From NCBI RefSeq assembly GCF_020091585.1, contig NZ_CP083583.1, positions 62,001 to 126,000 on the forward strand: DNA of 64,000 nt, read 5' to 3'. Shown here in pieces: positions 24,788 through 35,053 of the stretch. The number at the start of each line of letters is the position of its first letter. Positions within the stretch are counted from its first letter, which is position 1. Under the pieces are notes generated by a model, which saw nothing but the letters and a program-made list of their open reading frames with translations, ran no database searches and was not told the DNA's origin. Source of the DNA: Kovacikia minuta CCNUW1 (GTDB lineage: Bacteria > Cyanobacteriota > Cyanobacteriia > Leptolyngbyales > Leptolyngbyaceae). Both the position numbers and the translations under genes were made by a program.

Positions 24788-26285
24788 CTAGGCTGAGGGC
24801 GGTAGCTTTTCAGCAAATAAATTTTTCAGGTCTTCCCTGGAAAAGGTTTGCAACATTTCTTGTAATTTGGCAATGGCTTCACTCCGCTGAACTGGAGGTA
24901 ATACTTTCCCAAGTTCCTGGAGGATATCATCAACAATACTTTGAGAAGCAAAGAAGACAAGCGCAGTGCCAAGGATTCCCCTACCCAAGGAGTTACCTAA
25001 ATTCTGAATGGGATTATAAATTCCTGGACATTGGGGTTTATCTTCTATGGAAGCGGCTGAGAACGCGAGGGCACTGGCATAGGACAAAAATAATCCTGAA
25101 CCGATGCCCATAATAATTAACCCTGGCATCAGATCAAGCGAGGTAACCTGGAGATGGATGCGACTGTAAAGCACTCCAATGCCTACTGCAACCAAACCAA
25201 TACCACTACAAACGATCGTTCTGGGTGCAACGCGGTTACCTAAAATCAGATACTTAATTACAGCAACTAACACAATTGCCATGGTCAGGTTGTAAGGAAT
25301 AATTGTCAGTGCTGTTTGGAAGGGATTGAGCGTTAATGCAACTGGCACAAACTGAAACAAATTGAATTGTACGCCTGTGACAATTAGCGTATGCAGCATG
25401 GCAGTGAGAATCCCTAAAACAAAGCTGCGTTCCCGTAGTAACCCAACTTGCAGTAAAGAAGCCTCTGATCGGTTTGCCTGTCGTCGTTGCCAGAGGCCAA
25501 AGAATCCTAAAATAATTACTCCTACGGCAACTAACGTTGGCACAATCGAAATTGCAAAAGGGGGAATCACTACACCTGCGATCGAAAATACCTGTTTTGG
25601 TTCCCACCAGCCAAATTCCCCAGCCAAACTAATGCCAGCCAAGATAGAGGTTAGCCCCAGAACATGAAAGTAAGCCCCCCACCCAGTCGATCGGTTGCTG
25701 AACGGAAAAGACCTGAGTCGGAAGCGATCGCCGGAAGCGCATCACAAACAGCAGAACGCAGAGTGACGGTAAAAATGCCCAACGCCAGCCAAAATTGGAG
25801 GCAAGATAGCCCCCCATCAAAGATCCTGAGATTCCTCCCAGGACGGAAGCTAAAATCATTGCCAGGGTAGCCTGTTCAGTTGATTCGTCGTCATAAAGCA
25901 TATCGGCGAGCGCCCAGGGTGTACTGATTAAGGGAGTGGCAGCCAACCCTGTTAACAACGAAAAACTAATGGCCAGTGCGCCGATCGTCGGACTCAGAGA
26001 GGTCAGCCCAATCCCAAGCCCATAGAGAATTAAGCCGATCTGAAAGACGCGCGTTCGACCGTAAAAGCGACACAGATTCTCCGTTGTGGGTGCAAAGGAA
26101 GCGGTCACCAGAGAAAAAATAACCAGGATGCCCTGGATGTAACCCACACTTGAATTGAGGTCAAGTACAATTTTGGGCATGATGGCAGGCATAACACTGA
26201 CATTGTAGGCAACCATGTAGAGGGTGAGCGTAATTGCCCAAAAGCTTTGCTGCTTAAATCGACTCTTCCGCGTTGGACTCATCAT
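24788..26285 (-). pseudogene. MFS transporter, EmrB/QacA-like (DHA2 type), one +1 frameshift
   Basis: The 5' part from ATG 26285 (MMSPTRKSRFKQQSFWAITLTLYMVAYNVSVMPAIMPKIVLDLNSS) holds the first membrane helices, with a motif-A-like loop (TTENLCRFYGRTRVFQIGLILYGLGIGLTSLSP). The 3' part continues GAYFHVLGLTSILAGISLAGEFGWWEP to the stop at 24788 and contains the remaining helices. The break falls at a plus-strand C6 run (25675-25680); with five C the reading is DWVGAYFHVLG and the protein is 498 residues, typical for 14-helix DHA2 carriers. This suggests a proton-driven exporter of unknown substrate. The final segment (LQEMLQTFSREDLKNLFAEKLPPSA) is cytoplasmic. Confidence 0.82.
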
Positions 26286-26536
26286 GTCTGGAATTTTGTC
26301 CTGGCAAGTGGCTTAAATTCGTTACAGAGAACCAGTATGGAACTATTAAATAACGGATGAACAGTGAATGTGTAACAAAGTAGGAATCCTAATTGTTTAT
26401 AGGATAAGCTTCTGTTTATGCATCTGCTTGTTGGGTATCTTCCCGATCAGGGCATTGTTACATGGGAGCGAACGGGTTACATTGCCCTGAAGGATTAGAT
26501 GCTACACGCTCCAAAACATCATAATCACCAACGTCA

Positions 26537-27926
26537 ATGTTGAGCCAGGATTCTCAAACCGCCCATCTCCCTTCCCAGGCAACGCTTCTTCCCAGGTCTG
26601 ATCGAGTTGCTGCCGGAAAAGCGTTACGAGACAAGGTTCCCCGCACCCTCCACGGTATTTGGCAACCTGCAACTGACCGTCCTGATCCGATCGCCCTTCT
26701 GGAGGCATCCAGTCAGGGGCGGTTGACCAATCTGCTGCCCATCCGGTACGAGCGAATGCTGACTTCGCCGTTTGCTTTTTTGCGTGGTGCAGCGATCATC
26801 ATGGCAGCCGATCTTGCCACCACACCCACCACGGGTGTTTATGTGCAGGCCTGCGGCGATTGTCATTTACTGAATTTTGGCGGCTATGGGACACCAGAAC
26901 GAAATCTAGTGTTTGACTTAAATGATTTTGACGAAACGCTGCCAGCTCCGTGGGAATGGGATATTAAGCGGTTGGCAGCCAGCATTGTTGTGGCGGGTCG
27001 TCACATTAATCTGGCTGCCGAGGCGGGTGAGGTGGCGGCGCGGGAGGCGGTGCGTTCCTACCGCGAACATCTGAGTGAGTATGCCCAGATGGGAGCTTTA
27101 GAGCTGTGGTATTCCCGCATTGATGCCGACTATTTGTTGGATATAGTCCGTGCCTCCAAGGATTCAAAGCGGATCAAGCAGCTAGAGCAGTCAATGAAAA
27201 AGGCACTGAAACGAACCAGTGAATCCGTCATCCCTAAATTAACTGAGGTGGTCAATGGGCAACGGCGCATTGTGGATAACCCACCCCTGGTTTATCATCT
27301 GCAATCCGACGAATCCTTAAAGTTAGAGTTCGAACAGGTGATTCACCGCTACCGTCAAAGTATTCGCGAGGATTTGCATCTGTTGTTGGATCGGTATCAA
27401 CTTGTGGATGTTGCCATGAAAGTGGTGGGCGTTGGGAGTGTGGGCACTCGCTGTGCGATCGCTCTGTTTATGGCGGGGGAGGATGACTTTCTGTTTCTGC
27501 AATGTAAGGAAGCTCGAACCATCAGTCCTCGCCCCCTATGCTGGCAACAGTACTTACGCCCATCAAGGGCAGCGGGTTGTGGTGGGTCAGCGCATGATGC
27601 AGGCTGCCAGCGACCTGTTTTTAGGCTGGACTCGCACTGAGTTAGGTCATGACTTTTATGTCCGGCAACTGCGAGATATGAAAGTATCCATGACGATCGA
27701 AGCAATGACCGCATCTGAATTGGTACGCTATGCCAGAGGTTGTGGTTGGGCACTGGCTCGTGCCCATGCCCGTTCTGGGGATGCCGTGTTAATCAGTAGT
27801 TACCTGGGTAAACGGGATCGGTTCGATCGGGCGATCGCCCAATTTGCGGTAGCCTATGCGGATCAAACTGAGCGAGATCATGCGGCTCTGGTTGCAGCGG
27901 CTCGTAGTGGGCGGCTACCCACTTAA
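26537..27926 (+). pseudogene. DUF2252 family protein, one +1 frameshift
   Basis: The first part (ATG 26537, MLSQDSQTAHLPSQATLLPRSDRVAAGKALRDKVPR) contains the DUF2252 hallmarks YERMLTSPFAFLRGAAIIMAADLA, QACGDCHLLNFGGYGTPERNLVFDLNDFDETLPAPWEWDIKRLAAS and VVGVGSVGTRC. These resemble the kinase-like fold of the family (GDCHLxN and DFD). The frame breaks after LQCKEAR; the other frame then gives PSVLAPYAGNSTYAHQGQRVVVGQRMMQAASDLFLGW to the stop at 27926. Removing one A of the AA at 27517-27518 joins them into a 462-residue protein of normal length. Function of the family is not established. Divergent from the MFS gene. Confidence 0.85.
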
Positions 27927-27944
27927 CCCGTGTCTTGAAGGCGC

Positions 27945-28511
27945 TTATCGTAGGGCAGCGCGAACCGCTGAAGACAGGAGTAAAATCCAGAGTCCATTCA
28001 GGAGGAGATGGATGCCAACCCACAGCCCAATAATCCAATCCGCCGAGGAGGGAAAACTAGACCAGATAAAAATCCCCAGGATAATGCCTGCAATTCCCCC
28101 CAGTAACATCCAACCCCAATTGGGTGCAGGACGCATTTGAAATGCCAGAATCACTTCAATCACACCGTGGGCAAAAATGGTAATTCCAAGCACCAGCGTT
28201 AGGGCAGCCGCACCAGTAGCGGGACTATTAACAACAGAAAGACCTGCGATCAAATAGAGGATACCCAGCAACAGTTTCCACGCAAGCTGACCCACTCCCT
28301 GCGATCGCAATGCGTAGAACGTTTGGATAACACCAGCGATGATAAACAGCCAACCGAAGACCAATGCGGATGCAATGGTGATGTAGAGGGGTCGAGCGAT
28401 CGCGATGATTCCCAAAACCATCATAATGATGCCGAGGGCAACACCCCACCCAAAGCCAGCACGAACCTGTTTCGCAAGCTCAGAGCCTACAGGGTCTTCT
28501 GTGTATGTCAT
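27945..28511 (-). CDS. HdeD family (DUF308) membrane protein
   Basis: 188 residues with six predicted membrane helices arranged as repeated DUF308 units: GVALGIIMMVLGIIAIARPLYITIASALVFGWLFIIAGVIQTFYAL, then LLGILYLIAGLSVVNSPATGAAALTLVLGITIFAHGVIEVILAF and MLLGGIAGIILGIFIWSSFPSSADWIIGLWVGIHLLLNGLWILLL. HdeD was named for acid resistance in E. coli; the biochemical role is unclear. It converges with the DUF2252 gene, with 18 bp between the two stops. Confidence 0.88.
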   Translation of the reverse strand: MTYTEDPVGSELAKQVRAGFGWGVALGIIMMVLGIIAIARPLYITIASALVFGWLFIIAGVIQTFYALRSQGVGQLAWKLLLGILYLIAGLSVVNSPATGAAALTLVLGITIFAHGVIEVILAFQMRPAPNWGWMLLGGIAGIILGIFIWSSFPSSADWIIGLWVGIHLLLNGLWILLLSSAVRAALR

Positions 28512-28845
28512 TTTTCTAAACCCAATGATTTTACTTTAATCAATACCATAGGTTTATATGAAATTGCAGCATCTCAACGAAGCGTAATCAATCGGGTCGC
28601 TCTAAACCCGGTGTAAGAACTGGAGATCGCGTTATATAAGTTTCTTATTTTTATAGAGTAGGTTGGAAAAAAGATCCACCATCCCATCACTGGCGGTTGC
28701 GATTGAGCGGTGTATCACTTTAGAACATCGGTGCAGTCCTTCTGGCGACATTCTCGCATGGACAATTCCTACGACTCCGGTATCTATGCTCTAGCAAAAA
28801 ATCGCCTGGAGAATCGACTGATTTTCAACTATTAGAGAAGTTACA
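28512..28845. other. Intergenic region between divergent hdeD-like gene and a secreted protein gene
   Basis: Contains the start regions of both flanking genes; no repeats or further genes recognised. AT-rich runs near 28640 could be promoter elements but no firm -10/-35 pair is called. Confidence 0.35.
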
Positions 28846-29355
28846 ATGGCTAAGCAGAATCATTTGTTAATTGGGTTTACTGCGGTTGTAGTCACAGCAA
28901 TAGGGTTATCTTTCCTGCCCCATGCTACTGCCCAAATACAGGAACAGAAAATGCCAATTGGGCAGGTCACACCATCTGCCCGTCCGACGCAAACTAATTT
29001 CCAGGGTAGGGGCGTTGCTCAAGGATCTGCATTTACGAGAGGACGGAATGCAAATGTTGCCCTGACCATTGACCGGGATAACTTCGGGTTAGAACTGGCA
29101 GAACCCCCCGGAACGCGAGCACGGGTGCAATACCGGGGCGCGATCGTGCGGCGAAACAACAATTCCGGCAACTCCAACAGTTTTACCCTGGATGGGCGCG
29201 TGCGGAGTTTTAATTCCTCTGCCAATTTGCGCGTCGTCAGCAACACCACAGGCACCTGTCGGATTGAAGTATTCGACGCGCGGGTAATCTCCAGTAGCTG
29301 TAGAAGCGCTGCTCCCGATAGTTATACCCAGTTTCTAGGATTGGAACAGTTTTAA
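28846..29355 (+). CDS. Secreted protein of unknown function
   Basis: 169 residues. A Sec signal peptide is clear (HLLIGFTAVVVTAIGLSFLPHATAQ). The mature region is polar and Asn/Arg-rich: GVAQGSAFTRGRNANVALTIDRDNFGLELAEPPGTRARVQYRGAIVRRNNNSGNSNSFTLDGRVRSFNSSANLRVVSNTTGTCRIEVFDARVISSSCRSAAP, with two Cys that could form a disulphide. It reads as a small beta-sandwich secreted protein; no family name recognised. It is followed after 12 nt by the META-domain gene, so the two are likely co-transcribed. Confidence 0.65.
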   Translation: MAKQNHLLIGFTAVVVTAIGLSFLPHATAQIQEQKMPIGQVTPSARPTQTNFQGRGVAQGSAFTRGRNANVALTIDRDNFGLELAEPPGTRARVQYRGAIVRRNNNSGNSNSFTLDGRVRSFNSSANLRVVSNTTGTCRIEVFDARVISSSCRSAAPDSYTQFLGLEQF

Positions 29356-29367
29356 TCCGGTGTGAAG

Positions 29368-29874
29368 ATGAATATTAGAGCGTTATTCAATTACTCATTT
29401 GCTTCTTCCATGATCACGCTGCTGATTGTGTCCACGGTTGCTACCGCTGCAACACCTGGGACAACCCAGCCAGTTTCTAAAAAAATGCTACCGCTTCAAA
29501 TGGCTCAATCCGCTTCAATTGAAGGCAGTTGGCGACTGGCAAATATGACCGAGGCAGATTTACCAACGCCGATGCTTCCCTCGACGGATCTGACCGCAGA
29601 CTTTACGGGCGATCGCGTCACTGGTTCGGGCGGATGCAATCGCTTTAATGGAGGCTACAAAACCCAGGGTGAGCAATTAAGTATCGGACCTCTGGCCTCC
29701 ACGTTTAAGGCATGTGAGGAGTCGATCATGACCCAGGAGGCACGATTTTTGAAAGCCTTGCAAGCCGCACAGCGATATGAAGTGAATGATCAGGGGTTAC
29801 AAATTTTCTACACAACTGACCAGGGTTCAGGTGTTTTACGTTTTACGTCTCAAGCCGTTCAGGGATTATGGTAG
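29368..29874 (+). CDS. META domain-containing exported protein (HslJ-like)
   Basis: About 168 residues from ATG 29368 (a GTG two codons earlier is possible). Signal peptide FNYSFASSMITLLIVSTVATAA, then a single META domain: IEGSWRLANMTEADLPTPMLPSTDLTADFTGDRVTGSGGCNRFNGGYKTQGEQLSIGPLASTFKACEESIMTQEARFLKALQAAQRYEVNDQGLQIFY. The SGCNxFxG-like core and the paired Cys (SGGCNRF ... KACEE) match HslJ/META proteins, found in the periplasm or outer membrane and linked to stress or heat response. The stop overlaps the first possible ATG of the next gene. Confidence 0.85.
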   Translation: MNIRALFNYSFASSMITLLIVSTVATAATPGTTQPVSKKMLPLQMAQSASIEGSWRLANMTEADLPTPMLPSTDLTADFTGDRVTGSGGCNRFNGGYKTQGEQLSIGPLASTFKACEESIMTQEARFLKALQAAQRYEVNDQGLQIFYTTDQGSGVLRFTSQAVQGLW

Positions 29875-29900
29875 TAATTCCGATGCAAGCCTTGCACACG

Positions 29901-30948
29901 ATGACAACTCTTACGGGCGATACAATCCAGGGTGTTCCTGTGATCAGCCAGCTCAATGTCAACGACCTTGAACCGGGCAGAAAGCATCGCTTCTTCTTCC
30001 AGGGGGTGCAGATGGGCACCGGACAGCACTGGTATGTTCCGATCGTCGTGGCGAAGGGGATTCAAGATGGCAAACGCATCTCGCTCACTGCGGGTGTGCA
30101 TGGGGATGAGTTAAGCCCAGTGGATGCGGTGCAGCGTGTTATGGCTACGCTTGATCCCATGCAGATGTCGGGGACCGCGATCGCAATTTACGATCTGTCC
30201 CGTCCAGCAAAGGAGTATACCCAACGCAACTGGCCGATCGCCCAAAAGGGCGGTGCATTGATCGACCTGAATCGCGTCTGGCCGGGGGATGAAATGGGCA
30301 ACGATCCACCAACCCGTCATGCTGGCATTCTGTGGAATCGACTATTCAAGCACAATGTTGATATTGCGCTGGACTTTCACACGGCTTCAACCGGCGGCGA
30401 TTTCACAATGTTCATCTTTGCTGACTTCCGCAATCCAGAGATCCGGCAGATTGCGGAGTTGTTTCCGATCGAACAGATCAAGAACGATCCAGGAGAGGGA
30501 GGTTCCCTCGAAATGGCGTTTGTTGAGGCGGGCATTCCAGTGATGACGATCGAGATTGGTGGTCCTCGCGTTTTCGATGCCCGCAAGATTGCCATGGCAG
30601 TTGAAGGTAGTCTGAATGTAATGAAGCATCATGGGGTGATCGAAGGAACCATCGGTCGCACATCCAGGGAGAGCTGGAACTTTTTTGGGGGATGCTTTTG
30701 AAACAATTCGATCGACAGTAGGCGGTTACCTCGAACTGCTCGTCGATCTGAACGACGCAGTAATTCCCGGTCAAAAAGTTGCGATCCAACGCAATTCCTT
30801 TGGGGATGTGGTTGCCGAGTATAGCGTTAGTGTGACGGGCAGAGTTGCGACGATCGCGCGGGATGCCTTGAACGAACCGGGTTCACGGATTATACAAATT
30901 CTATATAACAGCGCAGATTCACAGAACAAGTTGTACGGCACCGAATGA
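29901..30948 (+). pseudogene. Succinylglutamate desuccinylase/aspartoacylase family metallo-hydrolase, one +1 frameshift
   Basis: Zinc carboxypeptidase-like amidohydrolase. From ATG 29901 (MTTLTGDTIQGVPVISQLNVNDLEPGRKHRFFFQGVQMGTGQ) the zinc motif ISLTAGVHGDELSP (His and Glu near 66-69) and the later ligand ALDFHTASTGGD near 158 are present, as is VEAGIPVMTIEIGGPR. The frame ends at GGCF. The continuation GDAFETIRSTVGGYLELLVDLND...VAIQRNSFGDVVAEYSVSVTGRVATIARDALNEPGSRIIQILY lies one base away. The T6 run at 30681-30686 with five T restores a 348-residue protein (SWNFLGDAFETIR). I chose ATG 29901 because the family starts close to the TGDTIQG segment. Substrate (an N-acyl amino acid or similar) is not predictable. 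Confidence 0.83.
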
Positions 30949-31040
30949 GAACCGCTGCAATTTCTCAAAATGTTTCGCTGCAATTGTTTATAAGCAATAC
31001 TCACCCTACAATCTAGGCAATTCGTAAGGTTATTTTCCCT

Positions 31041-31601
31041 ATGCACGATCGGTTCTCTATGTTTGGGCTACTCACCTTACTTCTAGGGTTGGGTGTGGTT
31101 GCTTCAGCGCAACTATCACTGGCTCAGACAAAATCACCCCCTACCTCTGAAAGTACGGAAACTCAAGATGCACCCCTACCGCCCCTACCCGCGAACTGTA
31201 AGCCTTTGCCCCTGGTAGGCGGGGAAGGAAGCCAGGTGACAAAATCTGCCTCGGTACCAGGGGTGAGGATTCCCCTTCCTGGTCCCGCTCCCAGCGTCGG
31301 TGTGCGAAATAACTGGAATACGGATTGGTTTGTTCCGAGCGGTCACGCTTTCAAAAAGTACCGGATCACTTTCATGCCCCATAACGACGCTGAATACAGT
31401 GTGAATATGACGCTAAAGTATCCGGACAACACGATCGATCAGTTTTTTAGAGAACGGGGGAAGCGGTTCCCTGCCAATCAACCCCTCATTATCGAAACCT
31501 CCCCCCGGACCAATCTGCAACCCTATCAGGTCAACACCAACATTGGTGGGTTGCAAACTGTTGGTTCCAGATACACGGTCGGAGTGGCAGGTTGTTTGTA
31601 A
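31041..31601 (+). CDS. Secreted protein, paralogue of the gene at 23830
   Basis: 186 residues: signal peptide GLLTLLLGLGVVASAQLSLAQ, a Pro/Thr-rich spacer (KSPPTSESTETQDAPLPPLPANCKPLP), then the region shared with the 23830-24309 protein (VGVRNNWNTDWFVPSGHAFKKYRITFMPHNDAEYSVNMTLKYPDNTIDQFFRERGKRFPANQPLIIETSPRTNLQPYQVNTNIGG) and a C-terminal Cys. Shared blocks and spacing show that the two are diverged duplicates about 7 kb apart. Family and function unknown; a periplasmic or extracellular beta-rich protein is likely. Confidence 0.72.
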   Translation: MHDRFSMFGLLTLLLGLGVVASAQLSLAQTKSPPTSESTETQDAPLPPLPANCKPLPLVGGEGSQVTKSASVPGVRIPLPGPAPSVGVRNNWNTDWFVPSGHAFKKYRITFMPHNDAEYSVNMTLKYPDNTIDQFFRERGKRFPANQPLIIETSPRTNLQPYQVNTNIGGLQTVGSRYTVGVAGCL

Positions 31602-31716
31602 GCGACAATACCCAGGTTTCCGACTTTTTCCAAAAACGTTGGAGATCTCAATTGGATTATTCCGATACTCTTAAAACTTCTCTCTCCCATACCCCATCCT
31701 CCATTGAGTTAATCCA

Positions 31717-32088
31717 ATGAGTGAAAAAGGCAAATTTGATCAATTTCTACCCAATGACGATGAGAAGCTTGATCGGGATAAACTTTCGATTGAGGTTCCA
31801 GCTGAGCAAAGACCTGTCCAGCACGATCGAATTCCCTCTGGCTATGATCCAATGGGGGAGATCCACCTGCGGGGGCGCGTTTCTCAAGGACTGGCTGGGG
31901 GGCGAATTCCGTGGTGGGTTTTGATTGCGGGTTGGATTATTTTTGGTGGAACTGCCTTGCTAATGCTCTACGCAGCAGTTACTTCATCCACTGCTACTGT
32001 CTGGCTTATGTTCGCGATCGCGGTCATTCCCCTGGTTCTGCTGTGGAAAGGTACGACAGCTAAACTTTCTAAGAAACGTAGAAGATAA
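31717..32088 (+). CDS. Small membrane protein of unknown function
   Basis: 123 residues. The N-terminal 60 are polar (MSEKGKFDQFLPNDDEKLDRDKLSIEVPAEQRPVQHDRIPSGYDPMGEIHLRGR). Two membrane helices follow: IPWWVLIAGWIIFGGTALLMLYAAV and TATVWLMFAIAVIPLVLLWKG. It ends with a basic tail (TTAKLSKKRRR) that favours a cytoplasmic C-terminus. No family recognised. It stands alone between the secreted-protein gene and a repeat-bearing gap. Confidence 0.65.
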   Translation: MSEKGKFDQFLPNDDEKLDRDKLSIEVPAEQRPVQHDRIPSGYDPMGEIHLRGRVSQGLAGGRIPWWVLIAGWIIFGGTALLMLYAAVTSSTATVWLMFAIAVIPLVLLWKGTTAKLSKKRRR

Positions 32089-32189
32089 TAAATTACAATT
32101 CACCTTGGTGGAAAAGTACTAATTCTAACGATTAACTCGGCAACCGCTGTTGATACCGATTTGGCAGTGACAACCAGGTTGCGTCGCGT

Positions 32190-32275
32190 GCGTTAAACAA
32201 CGCTGTAACGCACAGTTTGCCTTGGTTTCGGTGCGTTACGCTGACGCTAACGGCACCCTACGAGTGAATGTCCTA
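32190..32275. repeat. Dispersed GCGTTACGCTGACGCTAACG-type repeat
   Basis: GGTTTCGGTGCGTTACGCTG followed by ACGCTAACGGCACCCTACG (to about 32267) is the reverse complement of the unit duplicated at 24488-24643. It is preceded by a partly matching arm (CGCTGTAACGCACAG, about 32200), making a loose palindrome. Confidence 0.75.
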
Positions 32276-32297
32276 TCTTTTGTTGCCAGCTTAATAT

Positions 32298-34803
32298 ATG
32301 ACCCATTCCTCCCTGACTCAAAGTACGCTGCAAGGATTGAGCGATCGCGAAGTGACGGCACAACGAGCAGCGGGAAAAGGTAACGATGTCCCGCTGCAAA
32401 CCAGTCGCACCTATTGGGATATTCTGCGCGATAACCTGTTCACGTTTATTAATGGTGTGTATCTATTTCTCAGCCTGGTATTGATTGTGCTGGGGCGTGC
32501 CAGTGATGTGGTCGTGCTTGCCTTTGTAATTTTGTTGAATGTGGTCGTCAACCTGGTTCAAGAAGTTCGGGCAAAAAATAAACTGGATAAAATCGCATTG
32601 GTCACCCGTCCACAGGCGATCGTCATTCGCAGTGGGGAAGAACGGGTCATTGACCCCAACGAGATTGTGCTGGGGGATGTGCTGGTCGTCCATCCAGGGG
32701 ATCAGATTGTAGTGGACGGCAGTGTGGTCGGTGATGGGTCAATGAAGGTAGATGAATCCCTGTTAACGGGCGAATCCGACTTGATTCCGAAGCAGGAGGG
32801 AGATCCGGTTTACTCTGGTAGTTTTTGTGTCAGCGGCACTGCTTGCTATGGGGCAGAAAAGGTAGGGGCAGATAGCTTAGCCAACAAAATGACAGCGGCA
32901 GCCCGGAAGTTTCGCAAATCGCTGACTCCGTTGCAACGTCAGATTAACTTGATGATCCGGTTGTTGCTAGGAGTGGCAATCTTGTTGGGGTTCACAGCAT
33001 CGCTACAGATGTTGTTGCGGGTAACTTCGCTGACCCGTGGGGTACAAAATATTGCCGTAATTATTGGTCTGGTACCCAGCGGATTGTATTTAATGATTAC
33101 CCTGGCATATACGTTTGGTTCGTTGCGAATTGCACAGCAAAGTGCGCTGGTGCAGCAGGCAAACGCCGTGGAGTCAATCAGCAATGTGGATGTGATGTGT
33201 CTGGACAAAACCGGAACCCTCACCGCCAATCGGATTAATTTGCAAACGGTTTATCCGATCGACATGGATCAACCTGAGTTGGCGGCGATTTTAGGAGATT
33301 ATGCTGCCAGTGCTTCTGCCAGCAACAAAACCAATGAGGCGATCGCCCTTGCCTGTCCTGGTTCTAAGCGCCCCGTAACCACAGAAGTTCCCTTTGGTTC
33401 TGCCCACAAGTGGAGTGCGATTGCCTTTGCTGATGGAGCTGGAGTCTATGTTTTGGGTGCGGCAGAAATTTTGGCGGCAGCGATCGGGCTAACCCGATGA
33501 TCTGAGTGCCCCCATTCGGCAAGGAGCTGACCAGGGCTTGCGTGTGTTGCTGTTTGCCTACAGTTCTACCGTAACCCAAATGCAAGATGCAGCAGGAAAC
33601 CCAGTCCTACCCCCCAACCTGCAACCGTTGGGCATTCTGTTGTTTGGGGATGAGTTGCGCCACGATGCACGAGAAACCCTGGAAGAATTTCGGCAGGCAG
33701 GAATTCAAATCAAAGTCATTTCTGGGGATAACCCCGTTACAGTGGCAGCCCTGGCAAAGCAAGCCGGACTGAGTAATGACATCATTGCCGTCTCCGGTCA
33801 GGATTTGGCGCAGATGAATGATGCGGAGTTTACCCAAACGGCGGAAGATGGCACCATTTTTGGACGGATTACGCCGGAGCAAAAAGCTCGGTTGGTGAAA
33901 AGTTTGCAATCCCGTGGGCACTATGTTGCCATGATGGGGGATGGGGTAAATGATGTGCTGTCATTGAAACAGGCAAATGTGGGAATTGCGATGGAAAGTG
34001 GCAGTCAGGCAACCCGTGGTGTTGCGGATATCATGCTGATCAAAGACTCCTTTAGCGCGCTCCCTAAAACGTTTTTGGAAGGTCAGCGAATTAAAAACGG
34101 CATCGCGGACATCAGCAAACTATTCATGGTGCGGATCTTTTCATTCATCCTGGTGATCATTGCTTTGGGGATGATTACGTTCTCGTTTCCCTTCGGAATT
34201 AAAACCAGCACGATCGTTACCCTGCTAACAGTTGGCATTCCGCCCTTTTTCGTGACACTGTGGGCAAAACCAGGTAAACAGGAAACGGGCGGGGGAAATT
34301 CGTTTTTGCATTTTGTTGTACCCGCAACCCTGACTCTCTCCCTCGCCAGCATTCTGGTTTATGTTTACTTTTTGGCGGGTAACTTTAAACCTTTTCTGGC
34401 TTGGGCTAGCGGTGCTATCACCTTTGAGCAACTGACCCAACTGATTACGCCCCAAAATTTCAGCACAGCCCAGGCGATCGCTGAAACGGCTTTAATTACC
34501 ATGCAGGTGTTCGCTGGATTGTTGCTGTTGCCCTTCCTCAAACCACCCACGGCTATCTGGGTTGGAGGCGAACGGTTAAGCCGAGATTGGCGGTTTACCA
34601 TTCTGGCTGGGCTGGTTTTTATCGGGTATCTGCTGCTGTTGACCGTGCCATTTCTGCGGCACTTCTTTGAACTGCAACCCCTCAGTTTTAATGCCATCTT
34701 TGGCATTGGTTTAGTGGCAATACTGTGGGCATTAGGGGTGCGATCGGTGTGGCGCTATCGCCTGCTTGATCGGTTTTTGGGAATTAAAATCAGTCCCTTT
34801 TGA
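32298..34803 (+). pseudogene. CtpE-like P-type cation ATPase, one +1 frameshift
   Basis: The first part (MTHSSLTQSTLQGLSDREVTAQRAAGKGNDVP) has two N-terminal helices, the actuator domain with LLTGESD (about residue 157), the PSGLYLM helix and the phosphorylation motif LDKTGTLTANR (Asp about 303). The frame stops after ILAAAIGLTR; the remainder (GLRVLLFAYSS ... MMGDGVNDVLSLKQANVGIAM ... GVRSVWRYRLLDRFLGI) is one base away. The CCC at 33493-33495 with only two C gives IGLTDDLSAPIRQGADQGLRV and an 834-residue protein. The short N-terminus, sequence around TGES, and the GDGVNDVLSLK loop resemble mycobacterial CtpE (calcium-linked) more than heavy-metal or K/Na types; the ion is not certain. Confidence 0.85.
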
Positions 34804-35053
34804 GGGTTTCGCCCTCTCCCCTCCTCTCCCCCTCCTTCCCTTCAGGGCACTACCCCGGTAAGAACTGTGACCAGAATTCAGCGTGGATGATGTGTAGAGT
34901 TGTTGAGTTGGTCCGCTTTGGGGGGAGGGCGATCGCGTTAGATTTTCCAACCGAGTGGCAAAATAGAAAGGCAATCCTTGGGAATGGCTGGCTGATCAAG
35001 CTGGAATTGTTTCCATCCCCTGCCCCCTCCCCCTAGCTACCGAGGAAAACGGT

